The translations under genes and the position numbers were made by a program. A stretch of DNA of 64,000 nt. It comes from Botrytis cinerea B05.10. Taxonomy: Eukaryota; Ascomycota; Leotiomycetes; Helotiales; Sclerotiniaceae. Location of the stretch: contig NC_037311.1 of the NCBI RefSeq assembly GCF_000143535.2, forward strand, positions 1,240,001-1,304,000, written 5' to 3'. This document shows, piece after piece, positions 46,790 through 59,824 of the stretch (the stretch's first letter is position 1; each line of letters starts with the position of its first letter). The notes beneath the pieces are model-generated. The model was not told the origin of the DNA, ran no database searches, and worked only from the letters and a program-made list of their open reading frames with translations.

Positions 46790-47292
46790 GTGCACACGTT
46801 TCTAATTTCAATTTACATGCTCTTCTTGTACTTTAGCAATTCTCGCATTCCAGCATCAACCGGCGTACAAAGGATTTCACAGGACATGAGTTAAGACTGG
46901 GCTAGGGGTTAAAAAATGCTATACGCGCATTATTGTATGATCAGGAATTCCCCGGGAGTCAGAAGCAGATGCGGGATGGTACATAAATTTTTAAACATTT
47001 CAGTTAGATCGCAGTTCTAACTATGATCAATTCAAGAAGTTCACCAAGGTTGATATACCTATCTAGGTACCTAGGCTCATGCTTTCTGGTATATATATAA
47101 ACGATAAAGTTTGTGTTGTGTTCCCTCACCGCAACGACTAATAGATGAAGCGGAGCCATTGATACCCATTGCGTTGACGTGGATCACGTGTATAATTAGT
47201 AAGCTGTGCTCGTCCTGAATCATGATCGAAGAAGATAAAACTGAAGAAAATCGCAGACGTGAGTATCACGAACCGAACATTAACTCAATCAG
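46790..47292. other. Intergenic/promoter of a Zn2Cys6 gene
   Basis: Carries the 12-base palindrome CTAGGTACCTAG at 47063-47074 and a TCACGTG E-box at 47184-47190. A short frame from ATG at 47222 ends at a possible donor (GTGAGT) and could be a leader exon. Confidence 0.45.
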
Positions 47293-49826
47293 ATGGATAC
47301 TAGAATTTCCACAGCACCAAGAAGTCTGTCAACGCCTAATGGAACAATACAGGCCGCCTCGTCTGCAGATACATCCCTTGATCGTGGTACAAGTATAGAA
47401 AGAGGAAGAGACAAGGGGGCAGTGGACCGAGTAGCCAATGCATAAGTATATCCGCAGTCAATTCGTTTGGCTTTGTTTTACTGACTCTAAATACTTGCCA
47501 GAACTGCCGAAATAGAAAGGAAAAATGTTCTGGTGATAGACCATGCAACTCGTGTGTTAAGCACAATCGAGAGTGCTCATATACGCCCCTGAAGTCACGG
47601 GGTAGGAAGAAAAAGAGACCTCGCCTTGATTTGGACTCTCTTGAGGAGACACAAAATCCGGGATCGAGAGATGGTCGAACAGCGTCACCTATAGTGATAC
47701 GTCCAGGAACTCATCGTCCATTGGCGATTGATAACAACGGACCACTTGCAGTCAAGAGACGCCGAGAGCTACGTTCGTCTGGTATTGGAGTATGCCAGAC
47801 TGGCTCAGGAGCATTTCAGTATTATGGACCGGCATCCAACTTGGCTTTATTTCAATGCATTTATCAGTGTATTTATCGCACCAAGAATTCAAATAATGAG
47901 CGGCTAGGGGCGATGCGCGTTTGGGGCTTGGACCAATTTGCCTTCCCACCCGAGCGTCCTGAATACCAACACCACAATGAGAGCGGTACATCTCTGCCCG
48001 TCCATCTAAGTAAGGATCTTGGAGATTGTTTCATTGGAACCTACTTCAAAGTTGCTCATCCACAATGGCCTTTCCTTCAATTGCGCGAAATTCGCGAAGA
48101 TTGGGAATCGTTCTGGGAGCCTCCACCACCAGAACGAGACGCCTATTATAGTAGCAGGTTAACTCGGAAAAACATCGTACTTATGGTTCTTGCGATTGGT
48201 GCCGTAATGTCTAGTCTTTCACCTGACAAAGATGCTAAGGTTATGGCTAGATGGGCATCCTACTTGTCATCACGTGCGATGCTGTCTGGCTCGACTTTCG
48301 AGGACGCTTCCCTCAAGGGTGTTCACCTACTTCTTTTGAAATCTATATATGCTATCGAATTAATGCGTCCCAATGACTCTTACCTCTACGTGGGTCATGC
48401 AGCCCTAAATGCACTTGCACTAGGCATGAATAGGGCCCAGGTCGCCAACGGTACCCGCCCCAACATGCATCGTCTCCGCGTAACATTTTGGAATCTTTAC
48501 TCGACGGAAAAGCTTGTGTCTCTGTTTCATGGTCGGGCATCCTGCTTAAGAGATGATTTCATTGACACTGCCTTTCCCGAAGATCCACCAAGCTCGGAGA
48601 TGGAGAATGATAACCCAGGAGAAATTACAGACATGGCATATGTCCGTGCTATGGCCACCCTAGGTCGCGTGGCCGATCGTATCAATAGTGGTATATACTT
48701 TTACGGCGGAGTTGCAACTGATTCCTCCAACATACCCGATGTCACCCGCGAGTGTGAATTAGCCCTAGAAAAAGTAATGGGAGACCTTCCCCCTTTTTTG
48801 CACTTTTTTGACACTACAATGCCTCCGAGCCCTCATCTGTGGCATGAAGTTCAACGTACACATCTTGGGTTACACTACTATCATTGCATTATTCTTATTC
48901 ATCGTCCAGCACTAGTCTTCTTATCCAAACATGCATCAAAAGCCGAGGCTCTAATTGCAGCCCAGGAGTTAGGCTACAGGGATATATTTGGCTTTGTCGA
49001 AAAGGCCATATGCGCATCGAAAAAAATCATTGCCCTCGCGCTTGACACCTATAATACGCGTGCAACTTCGATGAGGCAAGATTCTGGAGTCGCCTACAAT
49101 ATCGTGGGTGCTTGTCTTACCTTGCTCTATGATGTTATTGGTGGACCTAAAAAGAGTTGCGCTGGTAACGTCGCAGATACATTTAAAGCTGTTGAAGACG
49201 GTCTTCGTTGTTTGAGTTTCATGGAGCATCCTGGGCCTAAGATTGGGGGGACTCTAAGTTCACGCATAATGCGTGTGGCCAAAGATGCTTTTCGCTCCGC
49301 ACAAGGCCCTAGCTCAGGTGATGGACCTAATGGCAACGGAGCAGCTACTTATAGTACAGTGCCATTGTACAACCCTATTCAGGAGCGCACTGAGACTGTA
49401 AGTGCTATTGATAATGAGCTGGATACACTACTTGGACAGTTTCCATGGCTCGCAAACACAACTGCAAATACACCGACCTTTCACTCTGCCACCGAAACAC
49501 CTTTAGCCAACGCTTCGGGTCCAGTTGATGATGCTTCTGATGTCAATTTCCCCACTTATTCAGATTATGAGAGTATACAGCAACCTGAGCAGCCTCAGCA
49601 ATACCCAACTCAAGCTTTTCCACAAAACTCAGACTTTCTCTTTATGCCATTCTATAGCTTTGATGGATCAACATCGCAACAAGTACCTCCGCACGAAGCT
49701 GCGGCCAATGAGAATGCAAGCGACGATGTCAATATAGGTGCGCATCAGTGGGCTGATGTCAGCGGTCAAATCTTTTCGGATCATGGCATGTCGAATGGGA
49801 ATGGTGTACCATGGGGCTTGCTGTGA
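47293..49826 (+). CDS. Zn2Cys6 transcription factor with a fungal middle homology domain
   Basis: The main exon is open from about 47460 to 49826. The zinc cluster CQNCRNRKEKCSGDRPCNSC and VKHNREC (47496-47570) has canonical spacing, followed by a basic GRKKKRPR stretch. The Fungal_trans domain runs through FKVAHPQWPFLQLREIREDW, LMVLAIGAVMSSLS and VTFWNLYSTEKLVSLFHGRA. The C-terminus is Gln/Ser/Pro-rich. The start is not settled: an ATG at 47293 opens a 50-codon frame (MDTRISTAPRSLSTPNG) in a different phase, so at least one intron must join it to the cluster, and I could not find an ideal donor. Expected to be nuclear; target unknown. It faces the PDR transporter gene tail to tail. Confidence 0.82.
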
Positions 49827-50458
49827 GATGTGGGCATGGATCATGTAATTGGGGGCTTGCTGTATCTGCTATTCGAATAATATATCCACTTATTATGAAA
49901 ATTCTAAGGAGAGATATCTATCGTCTATTTTTGAACAACATGATCTTTCTGGCATAATGTGGATATACTGCAATAAATCTATGGATTAACAATGTAATTT
50001 AAGTTGCATCTTCAATTAGCATACAAAATAGAGTATAGAATGGACATTAAAATTTGAATTTTCTTTATCTGTATATAACAAACTAAGTAAGAGTATTGTC
50101 GTACACTCAGCTCACATTATTTTTATACGAATCAAAAACATAAATCGTCAAAGTAAAATACAACCTTCGGATTGTAAATTTGTAGAACTCAATAAGAGCT
50201 CCTTGATACCATGGGACTTTTTCTTGGATGATCTGTCAATATTAGGTATTGCATTAAATGATTACATGTAAGTTTCGAAGGGGCTTTCCGTATTGCGAGA
50301 GGGTGGTGGATTTACCGTATTCGTCAGATTTTCGGGGTTTAGAGTGATGGATAGTTTATGCTTTTGAAACACCTTGATATTGGGGAGAGGGATGAGAAGG
50401 GAGGAAGGAAGGAATGTTCCCCTCTCTCCTTCAGTGACGCAAAGGGGAGAAGCTGATG

Positions 50459-50489
<31 letters not shown>

Positions 50490-50856
50490 AAGAGGATTCT
50501 CAAGGGCAGGCTCTTAAAAGAAAAAGAAAGGTGTGTAGCTCACAATATAATTATAATTTGTGGGATCTCATCATTACCCTCGCATGTACGCGATTAAGTA
50601 TCGGGCGAGTTTTCATTCTGCGGGGCGACATCATTAGCATTGGGTTGATAACAGTGAATTGGAGATTATTATTTCACTTCGTGAAATAATACCAGGTTTA
50701 CTGTCAGATACGCTGAAATTCTACAAAAAGGAAATCTAATTACTATATACTTCTATTATCTGTTAATGTTCATATTCTATCCTGACCAACTTAGCCCTCT
50801 TTCCTAACGCCGACACCTTTCTATTGTCCATTCTAACTCATGCCATTCTAATTCAT
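49827..50856. other. Convergent 3' intergenic with a poly-A tract
   Basis: 1 kb between the TF and ABC transporter stops, containing the poly-A run listed separately. No gene. Confidence 0.55.
50459..50487. repeat. Poly-A homopolymer (about 28 A)
   Basis: An uninterrupted A run, directly visible. It is followed by A/G-rich sequence. Length is likely to vary between isolates or assemblies. Confidence 0.9.
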
Positions 50857-53800
50857 TCACTTGTTCTTCTTCCCCAACCCAAAACCTTTTAGCGAAGGAC
50901 CTTTCAAATCTAAAAACCTCCACCAACTAGCCAAAAAGACGATCGCTAATGTACTAAAACAAAACAAGGTGAAGATGCCCCAGTCCCTCACTCTCTCGCT
51001 ATAAAAATACGAAAACGAAATCGCGTAATCGTCTCCCACTTGATAAGGACAATAACCACAGTCTTCTGTCGCATTATAATTGGAGAGATATCCCATGCTC
51101 GCGCCACCCATCCCGGTTCCAGAGAGATAGGTCGCGAGATATTGACCACATGTTTGCCCTGCAGGTGGCTGAACAATCGTCAGTTCGCTGGCAGAACAAA
51201 TGATAGGAACAGAATGGACTCCATTCGAAATGGCAGATCCCAGCCAGTAGCGTAGTGGATCGGCCCAGAAAAGCCACGCCGAATAAAATGAAGGCATATC
51301 GCTATGCACAAGAGCCATTCCACCAAAAGTTGTTTGGACGCACCACACAAGACTATTTGCAAACCCAGCGACTTCGCTGTTTGGAACCAGCGCGGCGATT
51401 GCCAAGGCAAAACCGAGTCCGTATATACCGAGTGCAAGAAATAAGAGGTAACCGAACCCAGGCCCCGATAGGCCGATAGTGAACCAGCTGCAGAGAAAGT
51501 ATATTGTGTAGATTACTATGGCGAGTGGAATCTCTACTGTGACAAGAGCGGCACATAGAGCAAGTGGATGATAACCAACACCAGAGCGCTCACGTGCGGT
51601 GTAGAGTGCCCATTTGGAATACCAGATTGCTTGAATATCATCTGCGGAAGCGGGAATGACCCATGGCAAAAGTAGGAGAACGATGAGACGATTTTGGGTT
51701 CCTTGCTCTGTGTCTGAAGCTTGATAGAAGATGAATGATAAAAAGAGACCCATGAATATAGCTTTTACCAGACGGCTAAAACTGTAAACTCCGTTGCGCC
51801 ATACAGTTAACCAATGACGAGATGTGAGAGTGATATATTGATGTATCCATGGAAGTGTTTCGTCTGCAGTAGAGGTCTCCAGATTACTACTGACCGAAGA
51901 GTTTAGATGTTCTATTTGTGTTTGTAAATTGCGACGTTCGGGTGAAACATTCCATGTTCCGGACCACTCATCACTTCCCGAAGGACTAGCCACAGTATCC
52001 AATATAAACTCGGCTGGATTGGCAGTTTCATCCATTGCAGTGCCATTGCGAGCAAAGTAATCTACAACAACGCTTGAGTTACTACCAGTTTCGCCAAAAT
52101 ATATAGTGCGTCCTCCCCTTGTTAGAAGAAGGACATGGTCGAACATTTCAAAGATAACTGCGGAAGGTTGATGGATTGTACAGATGATAGGTACTCCAGA
52201 AGCTGCAATACGCTGCAGAAACATGACGAGCGAATATGCAGCTTGACTATCAAGTCCAGAGGTTGGTTCATCAAGAAATAGCAACATGGAAGGATTTGCG
52301 GCTAACTCCACACCTATCGTGACTCGCTTCCGTTCCTCGACTCCCAGACCTCCCTCTCCCGGAACGCCGATCAAGGCATCGGCGATTGATTTAAGCCCCA
52401 GCAGGTCCATGACCTCTTCAACATGCGCCTCCTTCTCTTGGTTCGATACCGACAATGGGCGTCTCATCATCGCCGAGAAGATCAAAGCTTCGCGGACTGT
52501 AGCTCCTGAATCATGAACATCCTGCTGCATGCAGAATCCACAAGCCCGAGAGAATCTTGCTCCTAGATTGGCGACAGGCTGACCTCCAATCATCATGTCG
52601 CCGGTCACGATACCAGTATCCTTGCGTTGAGCAAGAGTGTCGAGAAGAGTTGTTTTCCCAGCCCCAGACACTCCCATAAGGGCTGTAAGCTGACCAGGCC
52701 TGACATATCCGCTTATATCCGTGAGTAGCTGTCGGTTCTCTCCATCGACTTGGACGTGATACGAGACATTTGAGAAGGTAAATGAAGGCTTTTATCTCGT
52801 GTTAGAGGAAACTTTCTTTTTCTCGCAGTATAGGTAATTGAAATAACTTACTCTAGAACTGTTTTTTGCATTTTCAGTCCATTTAGCGGCATTGATGGAC
52901 AGAGTACTGTTAGAGTCGTTGAGACTCTGGGCATTTCCCTGAGGATGAATAGCAACTGGATTTCCTTGAGATTCTAGATCAGATTCTTTTTCGCGCAATT
53001 CTTCGTCGCCACGAACAGCGTCAGGGATGACAGCTCCTCGCTTGAATACACGACTTGCGCCACCTCCGCCCCGATTCTTCGTCATCAAAGTCAAACCAAC
53101 AGCTGTTAAACCTGTATAGATAACCCAGAAGACTAAGACGAGCCCAAAATTACGCCACGCATTGGATGGTCGATAACCGAAATGGGTAAGTAGATACGTT
53201 GAGCCTGGTACAGTGGAAGATCCTGAGGTGCTCCCTGAGATAGGACAGCCTTGGTTGGCGATCGTTATATTCTATTAAGATTATTAGCTTCATTTGATGC
53301 TTCTGTCTTGTAAAAAAAAAAAAAAAAAAACCAATAAACAGAAGATATTTCAGAGTATTTGCTACCTACATCGTATCCTATTCCATTCGGGACTAACTGG
53401 TCAGAGGTACAGTAAAGAGTGTCATCTTTCATAAGAAATCCCATTGTTGCTTCCAGTGAATATGGACTTGGACTGATTCGACGGATCCAAGAATCCCACT
53501 TCAACAATGTTGGCCACGTTGGGCCATAACCTGAATGACTCAACCCGACAGGCATGGCTGCACCACCCAATAAGAGAGCGACCGGTACATTCGGGGACCA
53601 TGCACCCAGCATTCGGAAAAGCGCCAACTGGCTGGCATAGAACACGAAGATTAAAAGCTCGAAAAACCAGTATCCTGCTGCTGTTGGGTTCGCAAAGACA
53701 AGAAAGTAATATGGAATGGTGAAAAGAACAGTCTGCGCGAAACACACCGGTAACTCGGCAATATTGAGAGCAACTGCCGAAACAGCCGGATGTAGCATGC

Positions 53801-55415
53801 CTAGTGCGTGCTGCTTTTGGAGAATTGTTCGTGAATGAACCGTGGAAACTGTCTCTCCCAAAGCGTTAAGACAGAAATATATTTGGGCGAAGAATACAGC
53901 ACCGCTAAGCTCGAATGCTCCAGTCGCTGTTAAAGATCTCTTATAGAATGCGGAGCCTGTAATAAGAGCGTTGACTGCATTTAGAGCAAGAATAATGGCG
54001 AGCGACTTCCGAGCTCCCCAGACCAGTTGATAATGTCGTCGCATAGCAACCATGACCTGAGTAGGGAACGACCTGAGCGCGAGGGCCTTTGGGTGAGTAA
54101 ACTTGTGCTTGGAATCAGCCACTTCGGACTTGAAGGCTGCGGCACTCAGCAAGTCACAATGCTTTTCTCGGAATTGGCCAATCTCTCCTAGCAGACTCTG
54201 GCAATGTGAGCTCTTTCGAAATGCATTAGCAAGACCAGCAGGATCAAGTGGTGGCGGGGGACTATGCCCAACTTTGACACGGCGTTCATCTGGCGAAGTA
54301 ATAGCTGTCAAGAAATCTGGTGTCGTTTGACGGGGAGGACATTCGAAACCGAGATCGGTAAAATAACGCTTAGCAGTGTCGCCAGCAGGGCCCGAATAAA
54401 TTTGATACCCATCATACAATAACAGAACGCGATCAAAACATTCGCTGTAAATACTCTCAGATACTTGGTAAGCTGTGACAATATTGGACATTCCAGTAGC
54501 CTTCGACATGCCTTTCAGAAGACGTAGAAAGCTGAGGGCAGATGAGCTGTCAAGACCTCTCAACGGATTGTCCCATGTAACGACAGCAGGAGCAGCGCTG
54601 AGAACTTCAGCCAATGATACACGCTTGCGTTCGCCACCAGACACGCCCCTAACAAAAGAATTACCAACAATTGTGGATTTTGTATGTTTGATGCCAAGAG
54701 ATTCGAGGATTTCGTCAGTCCAGTGTTCGGCAAACTCGGCATCTGTGTCCCGATTGGACTTTGGCCTGCGCAGACGTAGTGCAAACTGCATGGTATCTTC
54801 AACTTTTAATATAGGAAAATGAATATCGTCCTCATTGTTAAGAGCCACCTCGGAGCCGTAAAGGGTTTTCATCTCATCCGACCCGATTGCGCCATACTGC
54901 ACACTACCCTCAACATCTACGTATTGCGCACGCTGATTTGCGAGTACACTGAGAAGAGTCGAACAGCCAGCACCAGGACGCCCAAGAACCAGGAGAGTTT
55001 CACCGGGGGGTAAAACACCAGAAACTCCTTGTATCAATCTTCTTGTGGCATGCATGGGACGGCCCGGGCGTATTGCTTTGCGCAGCAAGCCTGTCGGCCA
55101 GTTAATGAAAACATCTTGAAAGATTCGTAAGAGGTCCTGAGCACGTTGCTCGCCAGCAGAAAAACCATGAACGGTGATGTCCTCAAAGAGGACTCCAAGT
55201 GAACGTCCTTCGGGACGATATACGGGTAACTTTTGCAACGGTTTATCTTGTTTGTTGGTTTTCTCACCCTTAGAGTAAGCCGTCAGTTGAATTTCTTCTA
55301 GTCACTCTTCGTTGAGTTGACTTGAGTCGAGAAAAGGATAAGGTTATTATTATGGCCACATTAAGCCAGACAAAAGATAGATTTTACTTACCTCGCTTAT
55401 ATATCCTGAACTCAT
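50857..55415 (-). CDS. Full-size PDR-type ABC transporter (ABCG)
   Basis: Four exons (55415-55392, 55268-53370, 53271-52852, 52788-50857) join in frame to 1424 residues. The order is NBD1-TMD1-NBD2-TMD2, as in all PDR pumps. NBD1: Walker A GRPGAGCSTLL (Cys for Lys, usual in the family), signature VRGVSGGERKR, Walker B VVTWDNPLRGLD. TMD1 follows from about residue 430. NBD2: canonical Walker A GVSGAGKTTLL, degenerate signature LGVEERKRV, Walker B LLFLDEPTSGLDS. TMD2 ends in a basic KGFGLGKKNK. These plasma-membrane pumps export hydrophobic drugs, fungicides or plant defence compounds; the substrate is not readable. Exon 1 encodes only MSSGYISE. Without it the frame has no ATG before residue 25. 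Intron 2 carries an 18-base poly-T tract in sense orientation. Confidence 0.9.
53314..53332. repeat. Homopolymer tract within an intron of the ABC transporter
   Basis: About 18 consecutive A on the plus strand (T in the gene's sense), upstream of the acceptor of intron 2. Confidence 0.85.
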
Positions 55416-57337
55416 CGTATCACGCAAATCCTGTGGGAATCCAAGGCCAAAATGTGTCAATGAAAATAGACATACGAAAGACTGATAGGAACGTATTAAG
55501 ATAGCTCGCACTGGAAATGAACTGGCTTGTATATATCATGTTGAGAAAATGCCCGATGATACAAAGCTTACAAAGTGATAAAATATCCGGGCAACAAAGC
55601 AAAAAGATTGATTACAACATCTAGCATGACGAATGTAGGGCATAGACAGCACTATAATCTGCGGAATATCTCAACACGACAGCCTGGTAATGGATACTGG
55701 AGAGTAAATCTATGGAAGAGATCTCCTACTCCAGTGGCGGTATTCAATTTTTGGGCCGCTGGGCCAATGGTGAAGCTGTTAAATATCCGGTTTTGTGAAG
55801 GAAGAAAATATCCGAAAATATCCGATGCCCAAGAGCACCGGCATTTTAGCTTGTACCAACCTTCACGCTCCACCATGATACTTCTAGACAATTCTGTTGA
55901 CCTCAATCCGCACATTCTTCACTCGAAATGATACCATATAAGGACCAGAGTACCCGCAACATAGTCAATCGAGTACCGGCGGTATCTTTGGATTTTGAAG
56001 TAGAATCTGGGGTGCATCAAGACGTTCCGGGTAGTGCTCAATCTTTGGAACCCCCCAATTCATCTTGTTGAAAATGATGGATATCACGACTCTTGGTTCA
56101 GATCGACGGGATAAAAGAACGGAAGAAGAGAGGGGGAAGAAAAGAAAAGGAAAGGAAAGAAAAACAAGACTCTCAGAAGAGCATTTTGAGTATCCCGGGC
56201 GGCATTGGAAAATACTGATGGTTGTCTGTAAAAGGTTTGTTAGCGGAAAACTATCGACTCAGGTAGAGGCTATTGATATTGAGGCTTATTAGAACGCAAG
56301 AACACTTATTGGAAGCAATGCACTAAAATTCCTAAGGTGCCACAGTTTCAAACACCGAACTTTGGAAATAAATGGCAAGGAAGCTTCATAGTTGATGATA
56401 ATATATGATAGATCTATTCGAAACCCGACCTCTATCTGTTCATGCTTTGATTAGGTAATCACGTAAGGATTATTCATCCGGAGGGCAATACAGCTCTAGG
56501 CAAACGAAATGGAATGATAGGGGAAAGGGAAATCCCAATTTCACCTGCCCAGTACCTACCTAGCTAGCTACCCGTTAAAAACGCGACTCAGAGTCAAGAC
56601 ATCAGGATCACCTACGGGGAATATCAGTCACCAACCTTTGGATGACTGACACTGACACTGACACTGGCACTGACTGACACTGACAGATATCCCAGGAGCA
56701 GAGCTAAGTATAAAAGAAGAGCATTTACCCAGGTGCCAGTAGCATGTATCCCTTCCGCCATGCATATCCCGACATCAAAATAGCTTTTTCGCTCCACTTC
56801 ATGTTCTCTGACGTACATGCTAGCATCTAGCACTGTACTGCAAAAGTAGCCAAAGTACGAGTAGCATGGCGAGCAGATGGAACCATACCTGCGAGGCATT
56901 CTCAACCCCCTACCGGCATTGACAGGTTAGGCCGTTTTTCATCCTTTCATTACTGGGGCTTCTATGAGCCGTTGCTCGGTCAGCCAGATTCATTGGATGA
57001 GATTTGATTGCCATACGGGCTTTCCATCCACTATCTGGTAAACTTAAACTCGAAGAGCATCTACTGCGAAAACATAACGGGCCGTAACTCTTACAAGGCG
57101 ACTGACTACATTGCATTGTCGATATCTTTTATAATTAAACACCCAGCAGCCCACTTGGGTAGAACCTTCATTCTTCCCACCATTCGTTACATTCATTACC
57201 CCACGAGAGGAGAGACGCTCACTCGTAGGATCGGTTTCGTTGCACGCATAAAAGACTGCATAGAACTCCAAACAACTCATGGAAGTCGTGTATGGTTTGA
57301 TAGGGTTATCCTAGATTGCGAAAAGGAGAAATGAGCA
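55416..57337. other. 1.9-kb intergenic between divergent ABC transporter and She3-like genes
   Basis: Shows a purine-rich run GGAAGAAGAGAGGGGGAAGA and onward at about 56123-56172, a TACCTACCTAGCTAGCTACC element at about 56553-56572, and the ACTGAC repeat at 56643-56685. Open frames at 55575 and 57008 have no domain; the second ends at 57334, just upstream of the She3-like start, and may lie in its leader. Confidence 0.5.
56643..56685. repeat. (ACTGAC)n minisatellite
   Basis: Six-base units GACTGACACTGACACTGACACTGG then CACTGACTGACACTGACA, with one G-substituted unit. Confidence 0.85.
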
Positions 57338-58831
57338 ATGCCAACTCGAGCAGAAACTCCTCCAGTGGATACATCTTCGACACGGAATACCCATATTCAC
57401 ACGGAATCTCCAAGTACTGGTAAGCTTGCATTTCTAATTATGATCCAGAGTTCTTATCGCAAGATATCATGATCTGCACCTTAAATTTTAATACATGTCA
57501 ATGAAGAATTGGAAACGCCGGGAAAAGGGTAACAATTGTTGGCCCATTGAATAATTTTTGGTCTCTTTATGCAAACCTCTCTCGACTTAGTAAACAAAAG
57601 TCTGCTACTCATTGCAATCTTGAACAATGACTAACCAGTATTCTTCCCAGATTTCGAGTCCCCCCATATTCGCAGGATGCAAAGTCCTACACATGCCCCT
57701 CTCACGATACTTTCTTCCAGCGCAATGAACATGCCTCATTTAAACACGGATCCCTCCTTACTCAAATCTTCGACGGGCACAATTAGATCCGTACCCTCTG
57801 ATGACTCTCGACTTGGTCCAAATTCTCACGACGATAGTCCAACTGCGCAACCTCAATCACAAAACGAGTCTACTACACCTACCACCCCAAGAAAAGCTAG
57901 CTATAATTCCATAAATGGTTCGAAACCACCACTTAGTCGACAGAATCCATCCGCGACAGGAATGCCCAGAGGAGTTGTCAGAAGTATATCTACCGAATTT
58001 GGCCCTACCAAGTACTCGAGTAGCAATGTACATGTTGTGGAAGATATCCCCGCGAACGATGGTGAAGACTTTAATTCAGCTATTGGGAAGGCAAACTTGG
58101 GAAAGTCGGGGAGAGTGATCGAGCGACTTACAAAGGAAAATGACATGTTGAAGCGCGATGTCAAGATTGAGAGGCTGAGAGCTGAAGAGGCTCTCGATCA
58201 AGCAAGACTGGCCGAGAGCAGATTCGTCCAAGAAAACGAAGAATGGGAGCGGAAGTTGCGTGATGCTGCTATGAATTCAACGGTTCTAAAGAGGAGGGAG
58301 CGACAGCTCGCGGATGCCAAAGAAAAAATTGATGCGGAACGACACAAGGCCGAGAAAGCGACTGAGGGTGAGCTGTTCTGGAAGACTGAGATGCAGAAAT
58401 TAGAAAATGAATGCAAAGAAAAGGTCGAAGAAGCCCAGAGCCGGGCGGAGCTATACGAGGGAAGAAACAATGTCATGACCAACCATTGGAAGGACCAGGA
58501 AAAGTCCGCCAATCGGACCGTAGCGAAGCTAGAGAAGGAGATCAAAATGATTGTGAAGGAAAGGATAGCCGACGATGAGAAGATTACCATGCTCAAACGC
58601 CTCGCAGAACAGCAAGCCGAGCAGCTCAAAACACTGCAGAAAGAAAAGGATGACGTCGATCGGAAATATGAGGAGTACAAGGCAGAGAAGGAGAAGTCTC
58701 TCGCAGATATCAAAGAAAATGCAAGTAAACAGCAGAAGGCCAACGAGGAGATTATGGCAGAGACGCAAAAGGTTCTTGGGGAGCTGAGATGGGCCCTCAA
58801 TGTCAAAAAACACGTCAAAGATGCTGAATAA
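57338..58831 (+). CDS. She3-like coiled-coil protein (SWI5-dependent HO expression protein 3 family)
   Basis: Two exons (57338-57419, 57651-58831) give 420 residues. The first 150 are Ser/Thr/Pro-rich and disordered. From GKSGRVIERLTKENDMLKRD (about 162) to the end it is one long coiled coil, with KRRERQLADAKEKIDAE, EGRNNVMTNHWKDQ and a basic/acidic heptad pattern; this is the family core. Yeast She3 links Myo4 to She2-bound mRNA for bud localisation; filamentous orthologues keep the coiled coil but their cargo is poorly known. An alternative acceptor 12 bases upstream (57639) is also in frame. The ATG at 57331 starts a different frame. Confidence 0.82.
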
Positions 58832-59824
58832 GAAGCTCAATTACCAATTTCAAGTCTCGGATTCGTAAAGATTTCACTGACTCCAAAAACTTTCTTTCCA
58901 CTTGAACCCCGCGATCTCGACACATACTCATATCATCCATCTACTTTCGAATTACATTGAATTACGATATTCTCTTCGAGCGATCCAGCGACATCAGAGA
59001 CTGCATTGCATTGGAGAAACAGGATACAGTTGTATTTTCTGCGCTTTTGTACATTAGACACTGTGGTTAGGGTATCTCGGGTTGAACTTGGGCCACGAAG
59101 CCCAGGGTGTTAAGGAGTTTCTTTCTTGTGTCTACATCAGATCATCATATCTAGGAATTGTACATTGGGGCAAACACTGGGAAGTTCATCAGAGTTAGAT
59201 TTGCCAGGGTTATTGATGATGATTGAATGAACTAGATTTTCTTTTTAATGATGCCATTGTGCAATAGTTGCTCTGATCTTAAATCATAACTTGATGCAGA
59301 AGGAAAGTATAATTTTGCCAATTCTTCTATCTCTATTGACGGTTCGTCTTACTTTGGTACTGTGTGCAGCCTGCAACAAAAGCGTGAAGTCGTGCAGCCA
59401 CTGGCGCATGCAGGTACCCGTGTCACTGGCAAGCAAACAATCGAATCTATGTAAAAATTACACGAACCTAAACCATTGTCATTGTTCGTCTGATAAATGC
59501 TCTGCGGCATCATCTTTAACGCCTCAGTTCCTTTGACGAGGTCGCTTTTTCTCACTAGCTCGATTCTTGATGTCGTCTGTTGTCTGCCTTCCTACCTCAT
59601 TCACTTCGCCAAATTTGTTTCTTTTCCCGTCCCAATATTGCCCCACGCACACAAAAACGACATGTTCCCTTAGGCCAAATTCATCTTCAAAATAATTGTC
59701 ATGTGGATCTGATTTCGCATTCAGTTTCGCTCTCCCCTCACCTCCTTTCGACGGGGTTATTGGGACTCTGGGTTTGCTTGCTGAAAACAAAGTAAGGTCT
59801 ACCGCCAAAAGCGACTCTCCAACG
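58832..59824. other. Intergenic
   Basis: 3' region of the She3-like gene and upstream DNA of the next gene. Frames from 59291 and 59580 have no support. Confidence 0.5.

Noticed and set aside
57008..57334. A 108-codon plus frame just upstream of the She3-like gene
   Set aside because: No domain and probably leader sequence; no support for a separate gene.
58198..58818. A 206-codon Phe/Ser/Leu-rich minus frame opposite the She3-like gene
   Set aside because: Antisense of Lys/Glu-rich coiled-coil codons; a false membrane-protein look.
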